From: Micromonospora marina | GTDB taxonomy: Bacteria; Actinomycetota; Actinomycetes; Mycobacteriales; Micromonosporaceae | Assembly: GCF_900091565.1 (NCBI RefSeq) | Contig: NZ_FMCV01000020.1 | Location: 62,001 to 126,000 of the forward strand | DNA: 64,000 nucleotides | Direction of reading: 5' to 3' | Shown here: positions 10,944 through 19,573 of the stretch, piece by piece | Numbering within the stretch: the stretch's first letter is position 1 | Layout: every line of letters starts with the position of its first letter | Made by a program: the position numbers and the translations under genes | Notes under the pieces: model-generated | Told to the model about the DNA's origin: nothing | Seen by the model: only the letters and a program-made list of their open reading frames with translations | The model's database searches: none

Positions 10944-11759
10944 TCAGCGGGTGCTGACCGTGACGTTGCCGCTGGTGGCTGATGCTTCGAGCTGCACCGA
11001 GGCGGCCGGGTCGTCGGTGACGCGCACGTCGGTGTCGCCGGAGGTCGCGGTGGCGCGCACCCGGTAGCGGCCCGCCGGTACGGCCAGGTCGACGTCTCCG
11101 CTGGTGGCGTGCACCCGGGCCGGAGCCGGCTCGTCCAGCTCGACGACGATATCGCCGGAGGTGGTCTCGACGTCGATCGCGGACTCGAGCCGGCGAGCCT
11201 CGATGTCGCCGGAGCGGGCCCGTAGCCGCACCGGGCCGGCCGCCTCGACCACCCGGATGTTGCCCGACGTGGTGGACGCCCGGACCTCGCCGGTGACGCC
11301 CCGGATGGTCAGGTCGCCGGAGCTGAGCGTGAACTCCACCGCGCCCACGTCGCTGAGGTCGACGTTGCCCGAGCCGGTCCCGCCGCGGACCACCACGCCG
11401 GGTGGCGCGGTCACCTCCCAGGAGATGCTGCACCGTTGCCCGCAGTCGGTGGGCAGGACGAGTTCGTCGCCGGTGATCTCGTACCGGCTGTTCGGCTCAT
11501 CGCCCTGGTAGCGGACCACGCGCTTGACGCGTACCTGGTCGGCGGGGCCGTTGGCCCGGACCACGACGTCGCCGGCGCCGTCGTCGTCCACGGTGATCTT
11601 CGTGATCTTCGTCCGCTCGGTCTGGTCGAAGTCGAGGCGGCGGAACGAGAGGGTGTCACACCCGGCGAGGACGATGAGGGCGGTGGCCGTGGCGGCGGCC
11701 AGCACGCCACGTGCCCGGAAGACATTGCGCGGCCGGGGAGCGGTGCGGAGCGAAGCCAT
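10944..11759 (-). CDS. DUF4097-type beta-repeat lipoprotein
   Basis: Predicted exported lipoprotein of 271 residues. A hydrophobic signal ends in a lipobox (LAGC, Cys near residue 34). The rest is a repeating beta pattern with SGD or SGN at regular intervals (SSGDLTI, TSGNIRV, RSGDIEA, TSGDIVV, TSGDVDL, TSGDTDV, TSGNVTV), typical of the DUF4097 beta-solenoid. The CGQRC pair could form a disulfide. Function is unknown; related proteins are suspected adhesins or envelope components. The start at 11759 is preceded by a TAGTGT box, not by a ribosome binding site. Confidence 0.85.
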   Translation of the reverse strand: MASLRTAPRPRNVFRARGVLAAATATALIVLAGCDTLSFRRLDFDQTERTKITKITVDDDGAGDVVVRANGPADQVRVKRVVRYQGDEPNSRYEITGDELVLPTDCGQRCSISWEVTAPPGVVVRGGTGSGNVDLSDVGAVEFTLSSGDLTIRGVTGEVRASTTSGNIRVVEAAGPVRLRARSGDIEARRLESAIDVETTSGDIVVELDEPAPARVHATSGDVDLAVPAGRYRVRATATSGDTDVRVTDDPAASVQLEASATSGNVTVSTR

Positions 11760-11765
11760 GCCAGC

Positions 11766-11771
11766 ACACTA
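11766..11771 (-). promoter_or_regulatory. -10 box TAGTGT for a leaderless DUF4097 mRNA
   Basis: Read on the minus strand, TAGTGT is followed by 6 bases and then the ATG at 11759. No Shine-Dalgarno is present. The spacing fits transcription starting at the start codon. Confidence 0.55.
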
Positions 11772-11860
11772 GGTCCGGCCCGGCGCCCGGCACATCGGGG
11801 ATCGCCCGACCGTGCACCCCGAGCCGACCCTGAGATCGCACCCGGAGGGAGAATGGCCTG

Positions 11861-12733
11861 ATGGCCGGGTACCGCCGTCAGCTCTACCGCGACGACGCGG
11901 TGGTGCTGCGTGTGCAGAAGCTGGGCGAGTCGGACCGCATCATCACGCTGTTCACCCGCCGGCACGGCCGGTTGCGCGCGGTGGCCCGGGGCGTCCGGCG
12001 CACCACGAGCCGGTTCGGCGCGCGGCTGGAACCGTTCGGGCACGTCGACCTCCAGCTCGCCGGTGACCCCAAGGGCAACCAGGGCAGCTCGCTGCACACC
12101 GTCAGCCAGGTCGAGGCGATCGAGCTGTACGGCAAGCGGTTCCTCGGCGACTACCCCCGCTACACGGCGGCCAGCGCGATAGCCGAGACCGCCGAGCGGC
12201 TCACCCCGGTCGAGCGGGAACCGTCGCTGCGGCTGTTCCAGCTCACCCTCGGCGCGATGAAGTCGCTGGCCCGGGGCGAGCACGCCACCACGCTCGTGCT
12301 CGACGCGTACCTGCTGCGCGGCATGGCGTTCGCCGGCTGGGCGCCCGCGTTCGCCGCCTGCGCGGTCTGCGGCGAGCCGGGCCGGCACCGCGCGTTCTCC
12401 GTACCGGCCGGCGGCGCGGTCTGCCCGGACTGCCGACCCCCCGGCGCCGCCCACCCCGCGCCCGCCACGCTGGAGCTGATGTCCGCGCTGACCTCCGGCG
12501 ACTGGGGGTACGCCGACGCCGCCGAGACCGGCGTGCGCCGCGAGTGCAGCGGGCTGGTCGCGGCGCACCTCCAATGGCATCTGGAGCGCGCGCTACGCTC
12601 GCTGCCGCTGGTCGACCGGGGTGCCCCGGCGTCCGGCGCGGTCCCGCCGCCCGGCGGTGCGGGGCCGGATGTGGTCCCGCCGCGCTCCGGCGCCGGGCCC
12701 GTCGCCGGTGTGAACAGGGAGATGACCGAGTGA
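11861..12733 (+). CDS. recO: DNA repair protein RecO
   Basis: Recombination mediator that loads RecA with RecR and anneals single strands. Of 290 residues, an N-terminal OB fold (1-80) is followed by a helical domain and a zinc site with CAVCG and CPDC near residues 166-193. The C-terminal 40 residues are Pro/Gly-rich and dispensable-looking. GGAGGGAG lies 9 bases before the ATG. The stop overlaps the uppS start (GTGA). The recO-uppS pair is conserved in actinobacteria. Confidence 0.95.
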   Translation: MAGYRRQLYRDDAVVLRVQKLGESDRIITLFTRRHGRLRAVARGVRRTTSRFGARLEPFGHVDLQLAGDPKGNQGSSLHTVSQVEAIELYGKRFLGDYPRYTAASAIAETAERLTPVEREPSLRLFQLTLGAMKSLARGEHATTLVLDAYLLRGMAFAGWAPAFAACAVCGEPGRHRAFSVPAGGAVCPDCRPPGAAHPAPATLELMSALTSGDWGYADAAETGVRRECSGLVAAHLQWHLERALRSLPLVDRGAPASGAVPPPGGAGPDVVPPRSGAGPVAGVNREMTE

Positions 12734-13542
12734 TCCGATCGACGAGGGCGACCCGCCGCGAGCCGGTGCCGCCGACCCCGCACCCCTCCGGAGCCCGTCC
12801 GCCGGCGCTGCCGCCCGCCGCTGTGCCCCGGCACGTCGCCATCGTGATGGACGGCAACGGCCGCTGGGCCAAGGAGCGCGGCCTGCCCCGCACCAAGGGG
12901 CACGAGCAGGGCGAGCACAGCCTGTTCGACGCCGTCGAGGGCGCGATCGAGATGGGGATCCCCTACCTGTCGGCGTACGCGTTCTCCACCGAGAACTGGC
13001 GGCGCTCACCGGACGAGGTCCGCTTCCTGATGGGCTTCAACCGCGACGTCATCCGCCGCCGCCGCGACCAGCTCGTCGACCTGGGCGTCCGGGTGGTCTG
13101 GTCGGGCCGCGCCGGCCGGCTGTGGAAGAGCGTCATCTCCGAGTTGCAGACCGCCGAGGAGATGTCGCGCGGCAACTCGACGCTGACGCTGCAGTTCTGC
13201 GTCAACTACGGCGGTCAGGCCGAGATCGCCGACGCCGCCGCCGGGATCGCCCGGGACGTCGCGGCCGGCAAGCTCGACCCGGCCAAGGTGAACGAGAAGA
13301 CGATCGCGCGTTACCTCTACCATCCCGAGGTGCCCGAGGTCGACCTGTTCCTGCGTCCCTCCGGCGAACAGCGCATCTCGAACTTCCTGCTCTGGCAGAC
13401 CGCGTACGCCGAGCTGGTCTACCTGGACACGCTCTGGCCGGACTTCGACCGCCGCCACCTGTGGTACGCCTGCGAGCTGTACGCCCAGCGCGACCGCCGC
13501 TTCGGCGGTGCCCTGCCCAACCCGGTCGCCCCGGGCGCCTGA
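12730..13542 (+). CDS. uppS: isoprenyl transferase (cis-prenyl diphosphate synthase)
   Basis: Makes long-chain Z-polyprenyl diphosphate, the precursor of the cell-wall lipid carrier. The product has 270 residues. The catalytic Asp is in VAIVMDGNGRWA near residue 42, and the C-terminal signatures FLRPSGEQRISNFLLWQ and AELVYLDTLWPDF are intact. A Pro-rich 30-residue leader precedes the core, as in other actinobacterial copies. The GTG at 12730 overlaps recO and has GGGAGA 8 bases upstream. Chain length (C50 or C55) cannot be read from sequence. Confidence 0.95.
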   Translation: MIRSTRATRREPVPPTPHPSGARPPALPPAAVPRHVAIVMDGNGRWAKERGLPRTKGHEQGEHSLFDAVEGAIEMGIPYLSAYAFSTENWRRSPDEVRFLMGFNRDVIRRRRDQLVDLGVRVVWSGRAGRLWKSVISELQTAEEMSRGNSTLTLQFCVNYGGQAEIADAAAGIARDVAAGKLDPAKVNEKTIARYLYHPEVPEVDLFLRPSGEQRISNFLLWQTAYAELVYLDTLWPDFDRRHLWYACELYAQRDRRFGGALPNPVAPGA

Positions 13543-13610
13543 GGTCACGCTTAGCGACGCGCCGCGCTGGGTACCGATACGGGTAGACAGCAAACGCGGA
13601 GGTGAACCAC

Positions 13611-13796
13611 ATGATTCAGAAGCGGATCGCGCAGTGGGCGGTCATGGCGGTCGCCGTGCCGCTGGCGGCGGCCGGCGCGCGCCGGCTCAGCCACACCCTG
13701 GAGGCCCGTCGCGGCCCGTCCGGGGTGAGCCGTCTGCTGACCAAGGGCGCCGACCTGATCCGGCCGCAGAAGGCCAAGCGTCGCCGGTTCTTCTGA
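13611..13796 (+). CDS. small basic protein with one membrane segment
   Basis: Predicted 61-residue protein. The N-terminal half has a hydrophobic segment (WAVMAVAVPLAAAGA) and the C-terminal end is strongly basic (KAKRRRFF). GGAGGTG lies 7 bases before the ATG at 13611, one of the best ribosome binding sites in the window; an upstream GTG at 13602 would overlap that site. It follows uppS by 68 bases. I do not recognise a family. The start signal and coding bias make a real gene likely. Confidence 0.7.
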   Translation: MIQKRIAQWAVMAVAVPLAAAGARRLSHTLEARRGPSGVSRLLTKGADLIRPQKAKRRRFF

Positions 13797-13943
13797 CCGC
13801 GACGTCCGGCCGAGGTGGCCGCGGCCACCGTCCGGCCCGAGCATGACGCCCCGCATCCGGCTTTCCCGCCGGGCGCGGAGCGTCGCGCTCTACGATCGGC
13901 GCAGGGCGCGCCGCCGGGTGCGCGCCCGCCACGGGGGTGGAGG

Positions 13944-14168
13944 ATGCGCGATCTCCGGTACGAGATGACTGCTGCCCTGGCCGTCGCCGACCTGGTGGAG
14001 CCGGCCCGCCGGGACGCGGTCGCCGCACTGTGCGCCGACGTCGCGCAGCGGTGGTGCGCCGACCTCGGGCACACCCCGGCGGTCCGCTCCGGTGAGATCG
14101 GCGAACTGGCGGCCGGGGAGCCGGCCGCCGGCTGGACGCCCGAGCCGGACGGTCAGCGGGCCTGGTGA
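13944..14168 (+). CDS. hypothetical 74-residue protein
   Basis: Short acidic and alanine-rich product with two helices predicted from composition (MRDLRYEMTAALAVADLV and RRDAVAALCADVAQRWCAD) and three Cys/Trp-rich positions in the middle. GGAGG touches the start codon, which is closer than ideal, so a start a little upstream cannot be excluded. It lies between the small membrane protein and the convergent gnd. No family is recognised. Confidence 0.45.
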   Translation: MRDLRYEMTAALAVADLVEPARRDAVAALCADVAQRWCADLGHTPAVRSGEIGELAAGEPAAGWTPEPDGQRAW

Positions 14169-14228
14169 GCCGTCCGGCTGGGCTGGGGCGGCCCGGGCCG
14201 GTGTCGATGCGGCCCACGTCGGTGCGGC

Positions 14229-15671
14229 TCACGCCTCCACTTCGGAGCGGTCGCCCGCCCAGAGGGTGTGGAACGAGCCGTCCCGGTCCACCCGGTGGTA
14301 GGTGTGCGCGCCGAAGTTGTCCCGCAGCCCCTGGATCAGCGCGGCCGGCAGCCGCTGCGCCCGCAGCGCGTCGAAGTAGGCCAGCGACGACCCGAAGGCC
14401 GGGGCCGGCACGCCCGCCCGGGCCGCGTCGGCCACCACCCGTCGCCAGGCCGGTACGCCGTCGCTGACCCGCTCGGCGAACCAGGGCGCGACGAGCAGCG
14501 TCGACAGGTCCGGCTCCGCGTCGTACGCCTCCCGGATCCGGTCCAGGAAACCGGCCCGGATGATGCAGCCACCCCGCCAGATGGTGGCCGTGCCGCCCAG
14601 GTCGATGTCCCAGTCGTACTCGCGGCTGCCGGCCCGGATGTGGTCGAACCCCTGCGCGTACGCGACGATCTTGCTGGCCAGCAGCGCGCGGCGCACGTCC
14701 TCGACGAACGCCTCCCGGTCGTCCACCTGCCACTCGTCGCCCGCGTCGGCGAACACGCGGCGGGCGGCCTCCCGCTGGTCGGCGTGCCCGGACAGCGACC
14801 GGGCGAACGTGGCCTCGGCGATGCCGGTGATCGGGATGCCGAGATCGAGCGCGCTCTGCACGGTCCAGCGGCCGGTGCCCTTCTGCTCCGCCTGGTCGAG
14901 CACCACGTCCACGAACGCCTGCCCGGTGGCCGCGTCGGTGTGGCCGAGCACGTCGGCGGTGATCTCGATGAGGAACGACCCCAGTTCGCCGCCGTTCCAC
15001 TCCCGGAAGATCTCCGCGATCTCCGCCGGGCTCGCCGACAGCCCGGCCCGCAACAGGTCGTACGCCTCGGCGATGAGCTGCATGTCGGCGTACTCGATGC
15101 CGTTGTGCACCATCTTCACGAAGTGACCAGCGCCGTCCGGCCCGATGTGCCGGCAGCAGGGCTCACCCTCCACCTGCGCGGCGATCCGCTCGAAGATCGG
15201 CCCCAGCTTGCGGTACGACTCGGCCGACCCGCCGGGCATGATGCTCGGGCCGAGAAGCGCGCCCTCCTCGCCGCCGGACACGCCCGTGCCGACGAAGTGC
15301 AGCCCGTGCCCCCGCAGCGCCTCCTCCCGGCGGCGGGTGTCGGCGAAGTGCGCGTTGCCGCAGTCGACGACGATGTCCCCCTCCTCCAGCAGCGGGACCA
15401 GCTCGTCGATCACGGCGTCGGTGGGCGCGCCGGCCTTCACCATCACGATCACCGCGCGGGGCCGCTCCAGCGAGCCGACGAAGTCCGCGAGCGACTCCGA
15501 CGGCACGAACGTGCCCTCGTCGCCGTGCTCGGCGACGAGGCTGCGGGTACGTTCCGGCGACCGGTTGTGCACCGCCACGGCGAAACCGTTGCGGGCCAGG
15601 TTCCGGGCCAGGTTGCGGCCCATCACCGCCAGACCGGTGACTCCGATCTGCGCCGTCGCCTGCTCTGCCAT
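14229..15671 (-). CDS. gnd: 6-phosphogluconate dehydrogenase, decarboxylating
   Basis: Oxidises 6-phosphogluconate to ribulose 5-phosphate and CO2 with NADP+ in the pentose phosphate pathway. The 480-residue length matches the long homodimeric type. GVTGLAVMGRNLARNLA forms the Rossmann site, VSGGEEGALLGPSIMPGG the substrate loop, and HFVKMVHNGIEYADMQ contains the catalytic Lys and Asn. GAGAGGTGG lies about 8 bases before the ATG. A weak inverted repeat (GTGAGCCG, about 14165-14233) spans the junction with the convergent gene. Confidence 0.96.
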   Translation of the reverse strand: MAEQATAQIGVTGLAVMGRNLARNLARNGFAVAVHNRSPERTRSLVAEHGDEGTFVPSESLADFVGSLERPRAVIVMVKAGAPTDAVIDELVPLLEEGDIVVDCGNAHFADTRRREEALRGHGLHFVGTGVSGGEEGALLGPSIMPGGSAESYRKLGPIFERIAAQVEGEPCCRHIGPDGAGHFVKMVHNGIEYADMQLIAEAYDLLRAGLSASPAEIAEIFREWNGGELGSFLIEITADVLGHTDAATGQAFVDVVLDQAEQKGTGRWTVQSALDLGIPITGIAEATFARSLSGHADQREAARRVFADAGDEWQVDDREAFVEDVRRALLASKIVAYAQGFDHIRAGSREYDWDIDLGGTATIWRGGCIIRAGFLDRIREAYDAEPDLSTLLVAPWFAERVSDGVPAWRRVVADAARAGVPAPAFGSSLAYFDALRAQRLPAALIQGLRDNFGAHTYHRVDRDGSFHTLWAGDRSEVEA

Positions 15672-15895
15672 GCGTACCGCCACCTCTCGTTCGTGCTGCT
15701 GTGCCTGCGACCGTATCGCGATCGGCGACGCGGTGGACCGGGTCGTCGACGGGCGGTGAGTTCCCGGTGGCTGCGGGTGCGCGTCCGGTACCTCGGCTCC
15801 GGCGGTTCCGTCGCTGCGGTCCGGCAACCGATCAAGGGTGCTGCCGCCGGCCGCCCTGATCGGTTCCGCGGCCCGCCTGACGAACGCCGGCGTGG

Positions 15896-16333
15896 TCACT
15901 CGAAGGTGGCGGCAACACCGGTCCGGCCGGATATCTCCCCGACGATGCGTGGATCCACGGAAGCGGGGTCGCAGACGACGAGATCCTCCGGAGCGTGCAC
16001 ACCCGCGCTGCTCTCGGGATGCCACACGACCACGCCGCCGACCGGCAGGAAGCCGATCACCTGACCGTAGGGGTGCCGAGGCCTTTCCCCAGTGTCGGCT
16101 GAGGCGGGCATCCGTACGATCATTCCCAGTCGTAGCCATGGCGGCCGGTCCACCAGAAGCGAGACGTCAGCCGGACCGGATCCGATGCGGGCAGCGGCGT
16201 CCTGGGCCATCCGGCCGAGTTCCGTCGAGCGCCGGGTGGTGCCCGCGTCGACCGGGCCGTCCGGCCCCGCGAGCACGAGGCGCATGGAACGGTCCGGCTC
16301 GAAATGAACGTGCCCGGTGATGGTGCGTGCCAC
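15896..16333 (-). CDS. hypothetical protein, 145 residues
   Basis: Cytoplasmic protein with no recognised family. It begins MARTITGHVHFEPDRSM (GTG start) and contains the stretches HPYGQVIGFLPVGGVVVWHPE and EDLVVCDPASVD, suggesting a compact beta-rich fold. GAGGAGGG lies 6 bases upstream of the GTG, so expression is credible. It stands alone between gnd (same strand, 224-base gap) and a divergent small gene. Hydrophobicity gives no membrane segment or signal peptide. Confidence 0.7.
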   Translation of the reverse strand: MARTITGHVHFEPDRSMRLVLAGPDGPVDAGTTRRSTELGRMAQDAAARIGSGPADVSLLVDRPPWLRLGMIVRMPASADTGERPRHPYGQVIGFLPVGGVVVWHPESSAGVHAPEDLVVCDPASVDPRIVGEISGRTGVAATFE

Positions 16334-16618
16334 AGCTCGCCCTCCTCATGCGACGACGCCGGTGGGTGGGGCAGTGCGTCTTCTCGCGTTAATTCGGATG
16401 CGGGGCGCTCAGGCCGCGGGATAGCGTGACGGCATGCGTAAGTGACGCCACATCTCCGAGCCCGGTCCACTGCCGCCAGTGCGGTGGATCCGTCCTGCTC
16501 CGGGCGTCCGCATCCCTTTCCGCCACCGTCGGTAGCGGTGTCTGTCGCGATCGGATCGCACCGGAGCCCTCGCTCGGCGCGTCCCGATCGGCGCGCCCGT
16601 ATGACAGGAGGCCCGCGC

Positions 16619-16888
16619 ATGCCAGCGAAGCGTAACCCAAAGAAATCCCGCAAGCAGTCCGCGCCGCAGGTGACCGCGCCGAACCTCGACGTGCTCACAG
16701 CGACGCCGCCCGCGGTGGTGCTTCCCACCGAGCCCGGGTCGCCGGTCGGTTCCCCGGAGATCGCGGTCCCGCCCGGCGCGTCCACGACGCCGCCCCGCTC
16801 CGGTCCACCGGCCGGACGGCAGCCGCGGCTGACCGGGCGTAGTCAGCGGGCCGGCCAGACCCGGTTCTACGCCTTCCGCCGCAGCTGA
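16619..16888 (+). CDS. small basic Pro-rich protein
   Basis: Predicted 89-residue protein with a lysine-rich N-terminus (MPAKRNPKKSRKQ), a Pro/Thr-rich low-complexity middle and a basic end (GQTRFYAFRRS). AGGAGG lies 8 bases before the ATG at 16619, a strong start signal. It is probably largely disordered. No family is recognised. The lysine-rich head could bind nucleic acid, but that is speculation. Confidence 0.6.
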   Translation: MPAKRNPKKSRKQSAPQVTAPNLDVLTATPPAVVLPTEPGSPVGSPEIAVPPGASTTPPRSGPPAGRQPRLTGRSQRAGQTRFYAFRRS

Positions 16889-17051
16889 CCGACAGTCCGA
16901 TCCCTGCGGTTGCTCGCCGGGCGGGCCCGACCCCGGAGCCTGCCCCGGCGGGCGCCACCCGCTCCTTCCCACCGCGGGCCAGCCCTGCGCCTTCCGCGGT
17001 CCCCGGCGACCCTATGGGGGCCACTCCGTACCAAGGTCTCGCCCGGTCGTG

Positions 17052-17112
17052 GTTGACCATGAGGTTGGCGGCGACAAATCGGGCACTCTTTGCCGTCAAC
17101 CTCATGGTCAAC
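17052..17112. repeat. 61-bp inverted repeat (GTTGACCATGAGGTTG family)
   Basis: Perfect 16-base arms, GTTGACCATGAGGTTG at 17052-17067 and its complement at 17097-17112, around a 29-base loop. It lies between the 3' ends of the small basic protein gene (+) and ecfT (-). No T-tract is present. It differs in sequence from the other palindromes in the window but sits at the same kind of junction. Confidence 0.75.
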
Positions 17113-17152
17113 GGGGCGAGGGTGGGCGCTGGGCTGGCGGGGGTGGGCCGGG

Positions 17153-17953
17153 TCAGCCGATCAAGGGGCGGAAGGTGCCCAGGGCGATGCTTGTCGCCAA
17201 GGCGGCTCCGGCCAGGAGGGCGGCTCCGGCGACCAGCAGGGTGTCGGCGCGGGTGAAGCGCTGGGGGCGGGCGACAGTGCGCGGGGTGCCCGCGTCGAAC
17301 CCCCGGGCGTCCATCGCCACCGCGAGCCGGGTGCCCCGCCGGATCGCGCCCACCAGCAGCGTGAACGCGGTGGACGCGAACAGCCGCAGCTTCGCCACCG
17401 GGTTGCGTCCGGCGTCCACGCCGCGCGCCCGGCGGGCCATGCTGATCATCCGCCACTCCTGTTCCAGCAGCGGCACCATCCGGAACGCGGCGAGCGCCCC
17501 GATGGCGAACCGGGCCGGCGCCTTCGCGTTCTGGATCAACGCGTCGGCCAGGTCGGTCGGATCGGTGGTGGCGAACACGACGATGCCGGGCAGGGCCACC
17601 GCGACCATCCGCAGCACCAGCCCGAGCGCTGTCGTCAGCACGCCCTCGGTGACCAGGATCGGCCCGGCCTGGAGCAGTACCGGGCCGGAGCGGTCGGCCG
17701 CGAAGAGCACGAGTGTGACGAGGATGCCGACGGCGCCGGCCAGCAGCGGCCAGGCCCGCCGGGCCAGCACCCGGTAGCGGACACCGAACAGCGGCAGCGC
17801 CGCGAGTTCGACGGCGATGGCGATGGCCGGTGCCACCGGGTCGAGCGTCGCCACCAGGATCACCGTGAAGACCAGCGCGGCGGCCAGCTTCGCCACCGGG
17901 TTGCGGCGGGCCAGCGGGGCGCCGGGTACGGCGACCGGTTCGAGGCCGATCAC
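17153..17953 (-). CDS. ECF transporter transmembrane component EcfT (CbiQ/YkoC type)
   Basis: Energy-coupling-factor transmembrane subunit of 266 residues with about five membrane helices. Two Ala-Arg-Gly coupling motifs, ARRARGVDAG and AMDARGFDAG, contact the ATPase subunits in this family. The GTG start overlaps the upstream ATPase gene by four bases. With the ATPase and a YkoE-type S component behind a TPP riboswitch, it forms a YkoEDC-like importer for a thiamin precursor, probably hydroxymethylpyrimidine; the substrate is inferred from the riboswitch. Confidence 0.9.
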   Translation of the reverse strand: MIGLEPVAVPGAPLARRNPVAKLAAALVFTVILVATLDPVAPAIAIAVELAALPLFGVRYRVLARRAWPLLAGAVGILVTLVLFAADRSGPVLLQAGPILVTEGVLTTALGLVLRMVAVALPGIVVFATTDPTDLADALIQNAKAPARFAIGALAAFRMVPLLEQEWRMISMARRARGVDAGRNPVAKLRLFASTAFTLLVGAIRRGTRLAVAMDARGFDAGTPRTVARPQRFTRADTLLVAGAALLAGAALATSIALGTFRPLIG

Positions 17954-19464
17954 GGCACACCTCCGGCAGCCGGGCCGTCGTCGCCCGCGCGCGCGGCCTC
18001 GGCCACGCCGGTCGAGGACCGCCCGTCGGGGGAGCGCTCCGCGCCGGACGGTGACCGGTCCAGGGTGAGTGTCCGGTCGGCCAGCGCGGCGACGAAGTCC
18101 TCGTCGTGGGTCACCGCCACGACGCCGTGACCGGCGTCGCGCAGCTCGGCGAGCAGGTCGACCAGCTCCAGCCAGGTGCGCCGGTCCTGGCCGTACGTGG
18201 GCTCGTCGCAGATCAGCAGGCGGGGCGCGGTGGCCAGCGCCGTCGCCACGCTCAGCCGCCGCGCCTCGCCACCGGAAAGGGTGTACGGGTTGGCGCCCGC
18301 CAGCTTGTCCAGCCGCAGCCGCTCCAGCAACCCGTCGACAGTGGCGGTCACCGCCGTGTCGGGCTGACCGGTGCGGCGGGGGCCGAGCGCCAGCTCGTCG
18401 CGGACCGTGGCGGTGACGAACTGGTGCTCCGGGTCCTGGAACACCGAGCCGATCCGGCGGACCAGCGCCGGTGCACGCCAGCGGTGCGGGGGAGTGCGCG
18501 CGTCCCGCCCGGCGAGTTCCGCCGACGCAGTCACGGTGCCGGTGCCGGGTTTCAGCAGGCCGCCCAGGAGCAGCGCCAGCGTGGACTTCCCGGCCCCGTT
18601 CGGGCCGAGGACGGCGAGCGCCTCGCCGGCGCGTACCCGAAGGTCGGTCGGGGCCAGCCGGGGTGGGAGGCCGAGCCGGCCGGCGGTGAGCAGCACGTCG
18701 CCGGGCGGCGCGGCGGCGTGCCGGGGTGGCGCGACGTGCCCGGGTACCCAGACTCCGGCGGCGGCCAGCGCGTCGCCGTGCGCGGCGAAGACCGTCTCGG
18801 GCGGCCCGTCGGCGCGGACCCCGCCGCCGGGTTCGAGCACCACGACGCGGTCGACCAGCGGCAGGGCCTCGGTGACCCGGTGCTCGACCAGGATCATCGT
18901 GGTGTCCGGGTCGAGCGCGTTCGCGACGGCCCGGCGGATCAGGGCGGCACCGGCCGGGTCGAGGTTCGCGGTGGGCTCGTCCAGCAACAGCAGTCCGGGG
19001 CGCAGCGCGAGCGTGCCGGCCAGCGCCAGCCGCTGCTGCTCGCCGCCGCTGAGCGCGGCGGTCGGGCGGTCCCTGTCGTACGGGAAGCCGACCCGCCGCA
19101 GCGCCTCGTCGACGCGGGGCCAGATCTCGCCGGCCGGTACGCCGCGGTTCTCCAGCCCGAACGCCACGTCGTCGCCGGAGCGGGCCATGACGAGCTGGGT
19201 CTGCGGATCCTGGAACAGGATGCCGACGCGCTCACGCGCCTTGCGCGGGTCCAGCCCGTCGATCTCGACGGCACCCTCCTGCTCGCCGGAGTCCTCCGGC
19301 AGCAGCCCGGCCAGCGCGGCCAGCAGCGTGCTCTTACCGGCCCCGGAGGGCCCGAGCAGCAGCACCCGCTCGCCGCTCTCCACGCGCAGATCCACGCCGC
19401 GCAGAGCCCACCGCCGACGTCCCCCGTGCCGCCACCCGAACCCCCGCAGCACCACAGCGCTCAC
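17950..19464 (-). CDS. ECF transporter ATPase with two fused ABC domains (YkoD type)
   Basis: Single 504-residue chain containing both ATP-binding domains. The first has Walker A GPSGAGKST, signature LSGGEQQ and Walker B LLLLDEP. The second has GPNGAGKST, LSGGEAR and LLICDEP. Fusion of the two ATPases is the YkoD arrangement. The GTG start at 19464 is preceded by a G-rich stretch (GGGTGG) that could serve as ribosome binding site. It is separated from ykoE by a 22-bp stem hairpin, so some internal termination or attenuation may occur. Confidence 0.93.
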   Translation of the reverse strand: MSAVVLRGFGWRHGGRRRWALRGVDLRVESGERVLLLGPSGAGKSTLLAALAGLLPEDSGEQEGAVEIDGLDPRKARERVGILFQDPQTQLVMARSGDDVAFGLENRGVPAGEIWPRVDEALRRVGFPYDRDRPTAALSGGEQQRLALAGTLALRPGLLLLDEPTANLDPAGAALIRRAVANALDPDTTMILVEHRVTEALPLVDRVVVLEPGGGVRADGPPETVFAAHGDALAAAGVWVPGHVAPPRHAAAPPGDVLLTAGRLGLPPRLAPTDLRVRAGEALAVLGPNGAGKSTLALLLGGLLKPGTGTVTASAELAGRDARTPPHRWRAPALVRRIGSVFQDPEHQFVTATVRDELALGPRRTGQPDTAVTATVDGLLERLRLDKLAGANPYTLSGGEARRLSVATALATAPRLLICDEPTYGQDRRTWLELVDLLAELRDAGHGVVAVTHDEDFVAALADRTLTLDRSPSGAERSPDGRSSTGVAEAARAGDDGPAAGGVP

Positions 19465-19497
19465 GAACCACCCACCCCCTCTCCCGGCCCAGCTTGT

Positions 19498-19556
19498 GTG
19501 ATCAAGGAGTTCGCGTCCGGGAAACCGTGCCCGGCGGACGCGAACTCCTTGATCAC
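19498..19556. repeat. 59-bp hairpin with a perfect 22-bp stem
   Basis: The left arm 19498-19519 (starting GTGATCAAGGAG) and right arm 19535-19556 (ending CTCCTTGATCAC) are perfectly complementary, with a 15-base loop. It lies inside the ECF operon between ykoE and the ATPase gene, so if transcribed it would form a very stable mRNA hairpin. No T-tract follows. It may be a dispersed palindrome, a partial terminator or an mRNA stabiliser. Confidence 0.8.
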
Positions 19557-19573
19557 CGGGGCGGGGCGAGCCG

